Source: Trichocoleus desertorum ATA4-8-CV12
Lineage (GTDB): Bacteria; Cyanobacteriota; Cyanobacteriia; FACHB-46
NCBI GenBank assembly: GCA_019358975.1
Contig: JAHHIL010000044.1
Location: 1 to 50,282, forward strand
Reading direction: 5' to 3'
DNA: 50,282 bases
The translations under genes and the position numbers were made by a program. The notes beneath the pieces are model-generated. The model saw nothing but the letters and a program-made list of their open reading frames with translations, was not told the DNA's origin and ran no database searches. Positions 43,436 through 50,282 of this stretch are shown here, piece after piece (the stretch's first letter is position 1; every line of letters starts with the position of its first letter).

Positions 43436-44200
43436 ATGAGTGCCAGCCCAAAACCTCAAGTAGAGAGTAAGTTTCCTGACTGCGTAGCGATGAAACTCCA
43501 TCTTCAGGAAAAATCTGAAGCCCCTAAAGCCTCGTTTTTACCTAGATTAAGCAAGCAGGTAACAACTCATTCACAAGAATTTGATCTCAGTCTTACCGTT
43601 AACTTTAGCGGTGAGCAGGAGATTATAGTGCCAGGGGGCACTCGGTTAGGCCTACCCGGAGGACGGGCAACCTTTGGCGTGAGGCGGGGGCAACTTCGAT
43701 TTATACTTCAGAATTGCAAATTGCCATTAGAAAAGACAACCCTTTTAGAACCATTTAAGGTATCGATTGCGGTAGAAAGGCAAAAGACTAAATCCAATGA
43801 AATTCAGGCAGGAGCAGCATCAAATGCTCCTAGTATTGGAGCGAAAACAACTGAAGGATCGACTGAGAAGATTACAGTAGAAGTTTTCCAGGTGAAGAAG
43901 ATAGGCTCTGAAGACAAACCTGCCTGGATTTTTGAAGCCTACGGCGATCGCCCAATTTTAGAAGGAATGCTAACGGAAGCGTTGTTAGGGAGTCTCCAAG
44001 TTGATGAGCTTCCTTGTGAAATAGCTGCTGATTTTATAGTTCGAGGTGAGGATGTTCAGATCACCTGGGGGCAAATTGGGCAAGTTAAAAATATTCATCG
44101 CAATAAGCTTGCTGTGATTGAACGAGCAATCGCCCTTCGCTATATCAAGCCAATCGTCGAATCTACTCCTATTTGTCAAGGGGGGTGGAGACATGGCTGA
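43436..44200 (+). CDS. Unknown beta-rich protein, first gene of a two-gene operon
   Basis: A 254-aa protein with no recognised family. The middle is strand-rich (EFDLSLTVNFSGEQEIIVPG, then GGRATFGVRRGQLRFILQN), a Ser/Ala/Thr-rich linker follows (around residues 122-145), and then a second strand-rich part with WIFEAYGDRPILEGML. Its stop overlaps the start of the next gene in ATGGCTGA (44193-44200), so the two are translationally coupled and probably work together. An alternative start at ATG 43490 would remove 18 residues. The partner carries pentapeptide and Leu-Asp repeats, so this may be a sensor or specificity subunit; that is only inference. Confidence 0.7.
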   Translation: MSASPKPQVESKFPDCVAMKLHLQEKSEAPKASFLPRLSKQVTTHSQEFDLSLTVNFSGEQEIIVPGGTRLGLPGGRATFGVRRGQLRFILQNCKLPLEKTTLLEPFKVSIAVERQKTKSNEIQAGAASNAPSIGAKTTEGSTEKITVEVFQVKKIGSEDKPAWIFEAYGDRPILEGMLTEALLGSLQVDELPCEIAADFIVRGEDVQITWGQIGQVKNIHRNKLAVIERAIALRYIKPIVESTPICQGGWRHG

Positions 44201-45314
44201 ACCTACTTCCTTCGAAGAACTTGATCAGGCAATCGGTAATGTTCTTGATGCTAAAACGACCAATTTTTTCAAGTTAGCTGAAATGCTAGGACTAGACCCT
44301 AGGCAAGATTTTGCCGGAGCCGATCTGTCGAGCACTAATTTCTATGAAGGCAATTTGGCAAGCGCCAATTTTGTAGGGACTAACCTGCGTGGTGCTAACT
44401 TTGCTTATGCCAATCTGCAAGAAGCCAACTTTACAAATGCCAATCTGCAAGAAGCCAACTTTACAAATGCCAATTTAGGTATTCTACCCTCCAGCTATCT
44501 AGCCCGTACTAAAGAAGTCGATTACCTAATTACCAGCGCCCTCAACCACATCAACGACTTAAACAAAGAACTAAACCTCGCCCGCTACCTCTTTATGCAC
44601 CTCGACCGCATCAACGACTTAGACAGCGGCCTCGACAGCGACCTCGACCGCATCAACGACTTAGACAGCGGCCTCGACAGCGACCTCGACCGCATCAACG
44701 ACTTAGACAGCGGCCTCGACAGCGACCTCGACCGCATCAACGACTTAGACAGCGGCCTCGACAGCGACCTCGACCGTGCCTATGACCTTGTTCGTGACCT
44801 TGCCCGTGACATCGAGTACTTCCATAACATCATTCGCATCAACGACTTAGACAGCGGCCTCGACAGCGCTCTCGAAAGCGCTCTCGAAAGCGCCCGTGCC
44901 CTTGACAGCAACCTCGACAGCGCCCATGAACTCCACCGCGACCTCGACAGCGCCCATGAACTCCACCGCGACCTCGACAGCGACCTCAACAGCGCTCTCG
45001 AAAGCGCCCATGCCCTTGACAGCGCCCGTAACCAGGCCGAACGCCTCACCTATGAACTCCACTATGCCCTCGACAGCGCCCATAAACTCCACCGCGACCT
45101 CGAGGGCGCTCTCGAAAGCGCTCTCGAAAGCGCCCTCGAGGTCGCGGTGGAGTCCATCCATCGTATCGGAGGTGGAGCAAACTTCTACAGAGCTCAACTC
45201 ACTGGAGTGGTGCTTGACAAAGCTAATGTTGAGGGAGCAATTATGATTGGCTGTACAGGTTTATCGAGTTCTAAGGTTGCTGATTTGATGAGGAGAGGAG
45301 CCATTATTCGATAG
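44193..45314 (+). CDS. Pentapeptide protein with Leu-Asp-Ser repeat region
   Basis: A 373-aa protein. Residues about 40-100 are pentapeptide repeats (ADLSSTNFYEGNLASANFVG and on). Then come about 200 residues of Leu/Asp/Ser repeats, including four exact 14-residue units (RINDLDSGLDSDLD) and later ALES and HELHRDLDS units. The C-terminus returns to pentapeptide form (ANFYRAQLTGVVLDKANVEG). Start 44193 has GGGGTGGAG upstream and overlaps the previous stop by 8 bp. The repeats should be helical with an acidic face. The same Leu-Asp codon tract (CTCGAC) forms the C-terminus of the NACHT protein at 10673. Function unknown; probably a recognition surface. Confidence 0.8.
   Translation: MAEPTSFEELDQAIGNVLDAKTTNFFKLAEMLGLDPRQDFAGADLSSTNFYEGNLASANFVGTNLRGANFAYANLQEANFTNANLQEANFTNANLGILPSSYLARTKEVDYLITSALNHINDLNKELNLARYLFMHLDRINDLDSGLDSDLDRINDLDSGLDSDLDRINDLDSGLDSDLDRINDLDSGLDSDLDRAYDLVRDLARDIEYFHNIIRINDLDSGLDSALESALESARALDSNLDSAHELHRDLDSAHELHRDLDSDLNSALESAHALDSARNQAERLTYELHYALDSAHKLHRDLEGALESALESALEVAVESIHRIGGGANFYRAQLTGVVLDKANVEGAIMIGCTGLSSSKVADLMRRGAIIR
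44601..44768 (+). repeat. Four exact 42-bp tandem repeats
   Basis: Copies at 44601, 44643, 44685 and 44727 are identical, each encoding 14 residues. They are in frame, so copy number can change without loss of the protein. Perfect identity means recent expansion. Confidence 0.92.
45086..45153. repeat. 25-bp perfect inverted repeat inside a coding region
   Basis: Arms 45086-45110 and 45129-45153 are perfect reverse complements with an 18-bp loop, in frame inside the Leu-Asp repeat gene. The left arm encodes HRDLEGA-type residues; the right arm encodes LEVAVES from the reverse of the same DNA. A local inverted duplication is the likely origin. Confidence 0.9.
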
Positions 45315-45523
45315 CTCTCCTGGCGAGCGATCAGAGGTTCGCGTACCAGTTTCTAGATGAGTCTCTGCGAATATGCCGTTTGGGTATCCACAGTTAGGGA
45401 AAAGCGATTGTGTCCCGAGTCGATACAGCAATGACAGTAAGCTTCATCTCTAAGTTCGCCATCAGAGTTGTCGTCTAATAGCTCCTGTCAGCCAAGGCAG
45501 GTCTACTGCTAGAAGCACAAGCA

Positions 45524-46519
45524 TTAAGTCAGCAGATTGCCGGGATCAGGAAGTGTTTGGCTCTCTGAAGCGATCGCGCGCCAATCCTCCCAAACCTGAG
45601 AACCACGCCGCAGGACTCCAATTGAGTCAGAGGGTAGGCCAGTCACCTTGCTATCCGAAGACGTAAAGTACTCAATTAAACCCGCAGCATAAGCCTTGTG
45701 GTACCAATCATTGAACTGAGCCATCACACTAGGAGTGCTTTGAGCTGGCTTCCACTGACCTCGGATTGCATCCACTAACAACCCAGCGGGATTCTTCACC
45801 TCACCACTCTGCTTGCGTTCCTTGACTAGCGCGATCGCATCCTGAACTGTGGTCAAAGTTGCCTCTAGTACCACAGCCGCAATTTGTGGGTTCAACGGAA
45901 TCGGGGCGATCGCCGCTTTAACTTGATTTAAAATTTTGCGCTGCTCGCCGCTGGCGGAAGAAACGTCTATTTCAGCATTTTGAACTAAGTTAGTTAATCC
46001 TGCATTTAGACCTGAACATTCCAAACCCTCTAAATCTAAGGATTTTTCCTGAGCTCTTACCTCCTGATCATTTTGGTTAATTTTAGCAGCAGGGTGGGTG
46101 GAGGGTATGTCTGTTTTCTTTGATTTTTCTCTATAAGAGAGAATGGAGCCATCAGGGTTTGAGGCCTCTATTTTGGACATTTCCATCCCAGATTGGATAT
46201 TTTGATCCAGTTTTGCGACATTTTTGTCCGCTTGGGGATGGTTGGCTACCAGCTTAAAAATCTGGCCTGTGTACTTCCGCACCACCTCGACTAGTCCCAC
46301 TTGAACTAGTTCCAAAAGCGATCGCTGGATGTGGCGGATGGAGTAGGAGCGCTTGCGATTTACCCCTGTCCACTCAGAAAACTCGTTCATCTCAAATTCT
46401 TGGGGCCGTCCTGCGGGCCTGCGTCTCAGCAACCAACGGTGTAACTGACCGGCACAGGGGGTGAGTTGTAGGGCTAGAGCATCGTGCGCGTGGGTGACGC
46501 GCGCAAAAACTTCGGACAT
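45524..46519 (-). CDS. Winged-helix DNA-binding protein, plasmid backbone (replication candidate)
   Basis: A 331-aa protein. Residues 1-95 form a winged-helix-type domain: LTPCAGQLHRWLLRRRP, MNEFSEWTGVNRKRSYSIRHIQRSLLELVQVGLVEVV, then a hairpin with KYTGQIFKL. A polar linker follows. The C-terminal part (IAAVVLEATLTTVQDAIALV, then KNPAGLLVDAIRGQW) resembles the DnaD-like tail of Rep or primosome proteins. GGAG precedes the start by about 8 nt. No AEP primase was found in this half of the circle, so this is its best replication-initiator candidate. The assignment rests on fold pattern and context. Confidence 0.6.
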   Translation of the reverse strand: MSEVFARVTHAHDALALQLTPCAGQLHRWLLRRRPAGRPQEFEMNEFSEWTGVNRKRSYSIRHIQRSLLELVQVGLVEVVRKYTGQIFKLVANHPQADKNVAKLDQNIQSGMEMSKIEASNPDGSILSYREKSKKTDIPSTHPAAKINQNDQEVRAQEKSLDLEGLECSGLNAGLTNLVQNAEIDVSSASGEQRKILNQVKAAIAPIPLNPQIAAVVLEATLTTVQDAIALVKERKQSGEVKNPAGLLVDAIRGQWKPAQSTPSVMAQFNDWYHKAYAAGLIEYFTSSDSKVTGLPSDSIGVLRRGSQVWEDWRAIASESQTLPDPGNLLT

Positions 46520-46601
46520 CCGTGGTTCTCCAGTTGTAATTTGCGGTGGAGAACTGCTAGCCTTAAGTTACCAGCTATGGGCTAACAGTCCTTAGATTTT
46601 T

Positions 46602-46637
46602 GAAACCAGCATTGGGAGCCAACCCGGTGCTGGTTTC
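46602..46637. terminator. Strong hairpin between two minus-strand genes
   Basis: GAAACCAGCA and TGCTGGTTTC are perfect 10-bp arms with a 16-bp loop, downstream of the gene at 46725. No T-run follows on either strand in canonical position, so terminator function is uncertain; it could also be an operator for the winged-helix gene. Confidence 0.4.
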
Positions 46638-46724
46638 GCTTTAAGGGGACTCTACTACAGCCGTTGCTAGTTCGTCTAGCGATATTCGCAGTGGGTCACA
46701 AAGTAGTCGAGCCAGGGCGATCGC

Positions 46725-47099
46725 CTAAAAGCCAAGTAGTTCGGGGTCGCAGCAGCCTAGGATAGCAAGCTGATACACCATTTGTTGACGAGCTTGCAGC
46801 TTGGTCGCAGTGAAGCCATTACGGAGTCTTTCCAGTTCAGCCATTGCATTTGCCTTCGCCACAGTTAGCTGCATGAAATGCTGCTGAAGGTCTTGGTACT
46901 TCTGATTGGTTTGCAACAGCAGAAAACGTCTCGCTTTGCGTTGATTCTCGTTTTTTAGGTCATTTTCAAAAGCTACAACTGCCTCAGCCTGGCCTTCTTC
47001 CTCATGCATCTGATGACGCACTTGTAGAAGTTTGCTGTCTAACTCATTCACTAATCGGGCAGCTTGAGCAATTTGTGGTGGATAGTCTGACAACTTCAT
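46725..47099 (-). CDS. Unknown coiled-coil protein (124 aa)
   Basis: A largely helical protein with heptad character throughout (LVNELDSKLLQVRHQMHEEE, then AVVAFENDLKNENQRKARRF). Its ending is AILGCCDPELLGF. No enzyme motif is visible. Start is ATG 47099. It lies about 100 bp from the gene at 47196 on the same strand; the two probably share a transcript. Small coiled-coil proteins of this sort occur near single-strand annealing or host-nuclease inhibitor genes in phages and plasmids, but no specific family can be named. Confidence 0.65.
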   Translation of the reverse strand: MKLSDYPPQIAQAARLVNELDSKLLQVRHQMHEEEGQAEAVVAFENDLKNENQRKARRFLLLQTNQKYQDLQQHFMQLTVAKANAMAELERLRNGFTATKLQARQQMVYQLAILGCCDPELLGF

Positions 47100-47195
47100 G
47101 GTTACTCTTAACGGTGCAGTTGGAACGCAGCTTTGTAGTCAACCTCAATCACCCCAGGTTTACGAGGTGGGAAGCTCCCACCCCAATCCACTGAT

Positions 47196-47597
47196 TTATG
47201 CCACTTTCTTAGGCTCGATTAGTATCGAATGCTCCAGCCGCTCTACTGCCTGCTCAAATGCGCGGCGATTGAAGGCATAGTTCCGATTGCCGGAAAGGCA
47301 ATGCTCAAAAGCATCACTCGCTAGTTCCTCAACGCAACTTTCTATCCACTTGGTAAAGGCTTGAGCTAAATCGAGAACTGCATAGTATTCGCCTTGTTCA
47401 GTTTCGTACCAAGCTTGAGCTTGCTGAGCCGCCTCTAACAAGTGCGCTGCTATAGAAAGGGGAATCTCGAAAGCGATCGCAGTGTAGTCCCCATTGCAGT
47501 TTCCTGGAAGAGCATAAGTTTGTTGACTGAGCTGGATCTGCTCATCGGGATTGGTTTCTAACTGAGCAGTTGGAGTGTTAAAGCTTTGAGTTAGCAT
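47196..47597 (-). CDS. Unknown small acidic protein (133 aa)
   Basis: Not recognised. The N-terminal part is polar (TAQLETNPDEQIQLSQQTYA). The rest is helical with conserved-looking aromatic residues (AAQQAQAWYETEQGEYYAVLD, then FTKWIESCVEELASDAFEHC). Start ATG 47597 has GAGGAATTC upstream, a good ribosome site, which supports a real gene. It probably forms a two-gene unit with the coiled-coil gene downstream. Confidence 0.65.
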   Translation of the reverse strand: MLTQSFNTPTAQLETNPDEQIQLSQQTYALPGNCNGDYTAIAFEIPLSIAAHLLEAAQQAQAWYETEQGEYYAVLDLAQAFTKWIESCVEELASDAFEHCLSGNRNYAFNRRAFEQAVERLEHSILIEPKKVA

Positions 47598-47848
47598 GAT
47601 TCTGAATTCCTCAATGAAAGTTGGGGTGGCGTCAGAACAGGCGGTTGTCCAGACTCGGCTGTTCTGAGGTGCATAATCAGCAGCGATCGTTGGTTTCTCA
47701 GAACCCGCGATCGCTTGTTGTGTTTTGAATTTTTATTCAGTGCGCTAAAAACGCTTGGTATGCAGCTTCTAGCGCTTATCTCATTCTTGATTCCAATTCC
47801 TAAATTGTCAATTGTTAGTTAACAATTTATTAGCGTCGATGAGCGACG

Positions 47849-48157
47849 ATGAAAGCAACGCTAGTCAGACTGTCCATGGGCATGAAAATCGCAATTACAA
47901 TTGAACTGCCAGAGTTAGAGAAGAGATTGAAGACTTGGCGAGATGCTAAGGGTTGGTCGCTCAATGACTTGTCGCGACAGATCACTCTGGAAGGCAAGCG
48001 CATGACTAGCCAGAACATTCAACGGATCGAAACGGGTGAAACCAAGGCGGTCCCCTATGAAACCCTCCAAACCATTTGTGATGCTCTTGGAGTTGACCTA
48101 ATGCCACAAATTGCAGAGGCCATCCAAACTCAGATTCTCCAAGGGCGACCGCGGTAA
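47849..48157 (+). CDS. XRE-family HTH regulator (102 aa)
   Basis: A Cro/C1-type helix-turn-helix: LEKRLKTWRDAKGWSLNDLSRQ, then MTSQNIQRIETGETKAVPYETLQTICDALGV. The RIETG and LQTICDALGVDL segments are the classic recognition-helix and last-helix patterns. Start codons at 47849, 47876 and 47882 are all possible; MKIAITIEL at 47882 is attractive. Transcribed divergently from the 47196 operon across about 250 bp, so it may repress that operon. No toxin gene is adjacent. Confidence 0.78.
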   Translation: MKATLVRLSMGMKIAITIELPELEKRLKTWRDAKGWSLNDLSRQITLEGKRMTSQNIQRIETGETKAVPYETLQTICDALGVDLMPQIAEAIQTQILQGRPR

Positions 48158-48171
48158 ACCTCAAGGGAGTA

Positions 48172-48354
48172 AGGATGCGATCGCTGGCTCAGCGAAGACT
48201 GGGGCACTGAATATTGGGTCAACCAAGCTGATGCACTGGAACTACAGTACGAGGTGACCAAATCAAAGGTTTTGCAGCTTAATATTTTTGGAGATGTAGC
48301 AGACAGGTTGGCCAGAATAGGAATGCTAGCGCTAGCAAGGCAAATGTGGAAGTA
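48172..48354 (+). pseudogene. Remnant ORF without a start codon
   Basis: An open frame of about 60 codons from a TAA at 48172 to a TAA at 48352 encodes WLSEDWGTEYWVNQADALEL and continues to MLALARQMWK. It has no start codon until near its end. It reads like the C-terminus of a decayed gene. A GCTAGCGCTAGC palindrome lies at 48325-48336 within it. Confidence 0.35.
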
Positions 48355-48367
48355 AAGCTATAACCGT

Positions 48368-48655
48368 TTATGCTTCATCCAGAAGTTCGCTCATGATTTT
48401 GTCTAAGCGATCGTTGGCATCCTTAGCAAGACGAACACAGCCAGCACTACTTAGCATGCCACTAGAGGCAACGGCTGCTCCTTCTGGAACTTTGCCGAAC
48501 AACAGCATTGCTGCACCTAGAAAGCTAATCGCAGTGAATGCTGCACTTGAAGTTAGGGCAATATTAAAGCTGTAGCGGGCTTGGCGTACACGCTCTTGAG
48601 CAATTTTCATTTTTAGTGGGCCTAAGATGTCGAAAGCTGAATTGGGTTGGTTCAT
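48368..48655 (-). CDS. Two-TM protein with cyanobacterial TRADD-N-associated membrane domain
   Basis: A protein of about 95 aa. After a short N-terminus comes GPLKMKIAQERVRQARYSFN, then two membrane segments (IALTSSAAFTAISFLGAAML and VPEGAAVASSGMLSSAGCV), then the conserved tail RLAKDANDRLDKI. This matches the Pfam type CyanoTRADDas_TM, named for its link with TRADD-N domains in predicted conflict systems. The frame is open back to 48889 (173 aa), but that extension would overlap the divergent gene's start, so I chose ATG 48655. It is head to head with a gene that has a TRADD-N-like domain, exactly the association the family name reflects. It is probably a membrane effector. Confidence 0.75.
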   Translation of the reverse strand: MNQPNSAFDILGPLKMKIAQERVRQARYSFNIALTSSAAFTAISFLGAAMLLFGKVPEGAAVASSGMLSSAGCVRLAKDANDRLDKIMSELLDEA

Positions 48656-48833
48656 AGGAATGATTGGATGTAAACTTCCTACTTCCAGTGTGAAACTCAA
48701 TTCCTCAAACCTTGACTCAGCAAAGCTCCTATTGATCGCATCTTTTGTTGAGCTTTTGTTTGTGCTTATGTTATGACTGACTTGTGCCCTATTTTTGTTT
48801 GCTCCAAGGTCAACTAAGTAGAAATTCTCTTTA

Positions 48834-50282
48834 ATGCCTGAATCCAATAGTCGAAAACGCTTAACGGTTATTGCTTCCCCTGAAGGCATTAAGAAAGCCG
48901 AGAAAGCTTTGATTAGATTAGGTTTTGAATCTAAAGCTAATTTTGCAAAAGCTCAGTTGATCTCTCGCAATGCAGTTACAAACTTTTTTCAGCGTCATAG
49001 CATTCAGGCTGATACCTTTAAGAGAATCTGTAGTGGCTTACAGCTCAATTGGGAAGAGATTTTAGAGACCAAAGCCACCGATGAGATGGTAGAGATACAG
49101 AGAGCTGGGCAGCCAGAAGCACTTAAACTTGGCAGCTCCACTACCATTCAAGAAGAAAAAACTATGGCAACGGTTCTGCGCCAGGTAACAGTAGTTGATC
49201 AGCACAACGAGACCAAAGCAGTGATCGTCCTAGAGGGCGACATTGCCTCTGTTGATGCCAATTTTAGAACAACGATTGAAGCCGTTCTAAAAATATATGT
49301 AGGGGCCACAATACGTGTTCAAGATATTGAAGGAGGCAGCATTAGAATTAAGATTTCAGGCTCTCCAGAAGATATCGAAAGGCTGATAGAAAATGTTACT
49401 TCAGGAGAAATCACTGAGCTGAGTGGATTACCGATTCAAGAGGTTGAGCGTTTAGATGAACAATCATCAGAAGCTATCAACACCAAAACTTCTTGGAATA
49501 AATGGAATGTGGTTCAAGAAATTATCAATTCTCCAGCTCAAAATCGCGAACTTAGCAATGTAGATCTAAGTGATACTGACCTGAGCGGTGCAAACCTGAG
49601 CGGTGCAAACCTGAGCGGTGCAAACCTGAGCGGTGCAAACCTGAGCGGTGCCCACCTGAGTGGTGCAAACCTGAGCGGTGCATATATTGATGAGCAGACA
49701 CAAATCAATGCTAAATGGCGTTTAGCTTGGGAGATCGTCAACCAAGGAGCTAGTCAGGCCAACCTGAGCGGTGTAGACCTGAGCGGTGCCAACCTGGGCG
49801 GTGCAAACCTGAGCGGTGCCAACCTGGGCGGTGCCAACCTGAGCGGTGTAGACCTGAGCGGTGTAGACCTGAGCGGTGCCAACCTGAGCGGTGCCAACCT
49901 GATCGGTGCAAATCTGAGCGGTGCCAACCTGAGCGGTGCATATATTAATGAGGAGACACAAATCAATGCTAAATGGCGTTTAGCTTGGGAGATCGTCAAC
50001 CAAGGAGCTAGTCAGGCCAACCTGAGCGGTGTAGACCTGAGCGGTGCCAACCTGAGCGGTGTAGACCTGAGCGGTGCCAACCTGAGCGGTGTAGACCTGA
50101 GCGGTGTAGACCTGAGCGGTGCCAACCTGAGCGGTGCAAACCTGAGTGGTGCAAACCTGAGCGGTGCATATATTGATGAGCAGACACAAATCAATGCTAA
50201 ATGGCGTTTAGCTTGGGAGATCGTCAACCAAGGAGCTAGTCAGGCCAACCTGAGCGGTGTAGACCTGAGCGGTGCCAACCTG
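48834..50282 (+). CDS. HTH / TRADD-N-like / pentapeptide-repeat protein, N-terminal part (continues at 2-739)
   Basis: This is the 5' part of the 686-aa protein that crosses the cut point. Residues 10-76 are a Cro-like HTH ([19 protein letters not shown]). Residues about 112-205 are an alpha/beta domain ([37 protein letters not shown], then SPEDIERL). I assign this to the TRADD-N-like class because of its neighbour; that naming is inference. A degenerate connector ([11 protein letters not shown]) starts the pentapeptide array, with further connectors near 49690 and 49948. The HTH resembles that of the NACHT protein at 10673. Transcribed divergently from the two-TM gene. It is probably a sensor or signalling protein acting with that membrane partner. 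Confidence 0.85.
   Translation, partial: MPESNSRKRLTVIASPEGIKKAEKALIRLGFESKANFAKAQLISRNAVTNFFQRHSIQADTFKRICSGLQLNWEEILETKATDEMVEIQRAGQPEALKLGSSTTIQEEKTMATVLRQVTVVDQHNETKAVIVLEGDIASVDANFRTTIEAVLKIYVGATIRVQDIEGGSIRIKISGSPEDIERLIENVTSGEITELSGLPIQEVERLDEQSSEAINTKTSWNKWNVVQEIINSPAQNRELSNVDLSDTDLSGANLSGANLSGANLSGANLSGAHLSGANLSGAYIDEQTQINAKWRLAWEIVNQGASQANLSGVDLSGANLGGANLSGANLGGANLSGVDLSGVDLSGANLSGANLIGANLSGANLSGAYINEETQINAKWRLAWEIVNQGASQANLSGVDLSGANLSGVDLSGANLSGVDLSGVDLSGANLSGANLSGANLSGAYIDEQTQINAKWRLAWEIVNQGASQANLSGVDLSGANL
50156..50282 (+). repeat. 127-bp terminal redundancy, identical to 1-127
   Basis: Every base of 50156-50282 equals 1-127, and the match runs exactly to both window ends. It is in frame for the pentapeptide gene. 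This marks a circular molecule of 50,155 bp cut inside the repeat array. A repeat copy of the connector module is the only other source of such identity. Confidence 0.9.

Noticed and set aside
44780-45246. Arg/Ser-rich and Val/Glu-rich ORFs in the 44193 gene
   Set aside because: Shadows of the Leu-Asp-Ser repeat; no ribosome site and no independent start context.
1-50282. tRNA or rRNA genes
   Set aside because: No tRNA-like stem-loop series with conserved T-loop (GTTCGAATC type) and no rRNA segments were seen by eye. A covariance-model scan would settle this.

Overview
Origin and topology. This is a cyanobacterial plasmid. The evidence is abundant HIP1 octamers (GCGATCGC), a GUN4 domain, long pentapeptide-repeat proteins, Uma2 nucleases and cyanobacterial conflict-system families. 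Bases 1-127 are exactly repeated as 50156-50282. One open reading frame (a pentapeptide protein) runs through that overlap in frame, so the window is best read as a complete circle of 50,155 bp. A 127-base overlap is what a k=127 de Bruijn assembler leaves on a circular contig. No rRNA, tRNA or CRISPR array was seen.

Two plasmids in one. Two near-identical IS1182-family copies (14203-16013 and 38297-40107, same orientation) cut the circle in half. Their 5-bp target duplications are exchanged: CTATA lies left of copy 1 and right of copy 2, and ATCTA lies left of copy 2 and right of copy 1. A decayed Tn3-type element, with 38-bp ends, an ATTTT duplication and a resolvase relic, is likewise split between the two IS copies. 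The simplest reading is a cointegrate of two parental circles of about 26.1 and 24.1 kb, fused by recombination between IS copies. An assembly cross-over inside the IS is the alternative.

Plasmid 1 (40108-50155 plus 1-14202). It holds a ParA/ribbon-helix-helix partition pair, a second partition pair whose ParA is fused to a restriction-type nuclease domain, a 787-aa tyrosine recombinase, a small FimB-like recombinase and a winged-helix protein. It also holds many conflict genes: an HTH-NACHT ATPase with a Leu-Asp repeat tail, an AIPR-type abortive-infection protein, an unknown two-gene operon ending in a pentapeptide/Leu-Asp repeat protein, and a head-to-head pair. That pair consists of a two-TM TRADD-N-associated protein and an HTH/TRADD-N-like/pentapeptide protein spanning the cut point. 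A complete IS5-type element lies at 7012-7921.

Plasmid 2 (16014-38296). It carries a single-strand-type DNA phosphorothioation island: sspB-sspC-sspD, then a GIY-YIG nuclease gene, a DndB-like DGQHR gene and the cysteine desulfurase. A phosphorothioation-associated methyltransferase with a duplicated flanking domain and a membrane-anchored NACHT-GUN4 ATPase are transcribed divergently. No known phosphorothioation-dependent restriction gene (SspE, SspFGH, DndFGH) was recognised, so GIY-YIG and NACHT-GUN4 are the candidates for that role. The backbone has parA-parB, an AEP-type primase likely to initiate replication, and a 642-aa tyrosine recombinase.

How it fits together. Each half has its own partition locus and one large tyrosine recombinase with a related upstream palindrome, as expected for two formerly independent replicons. 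The cargo is mostly defence or conflict systems and mobile elements, with little metabolism (one EamA transporter).
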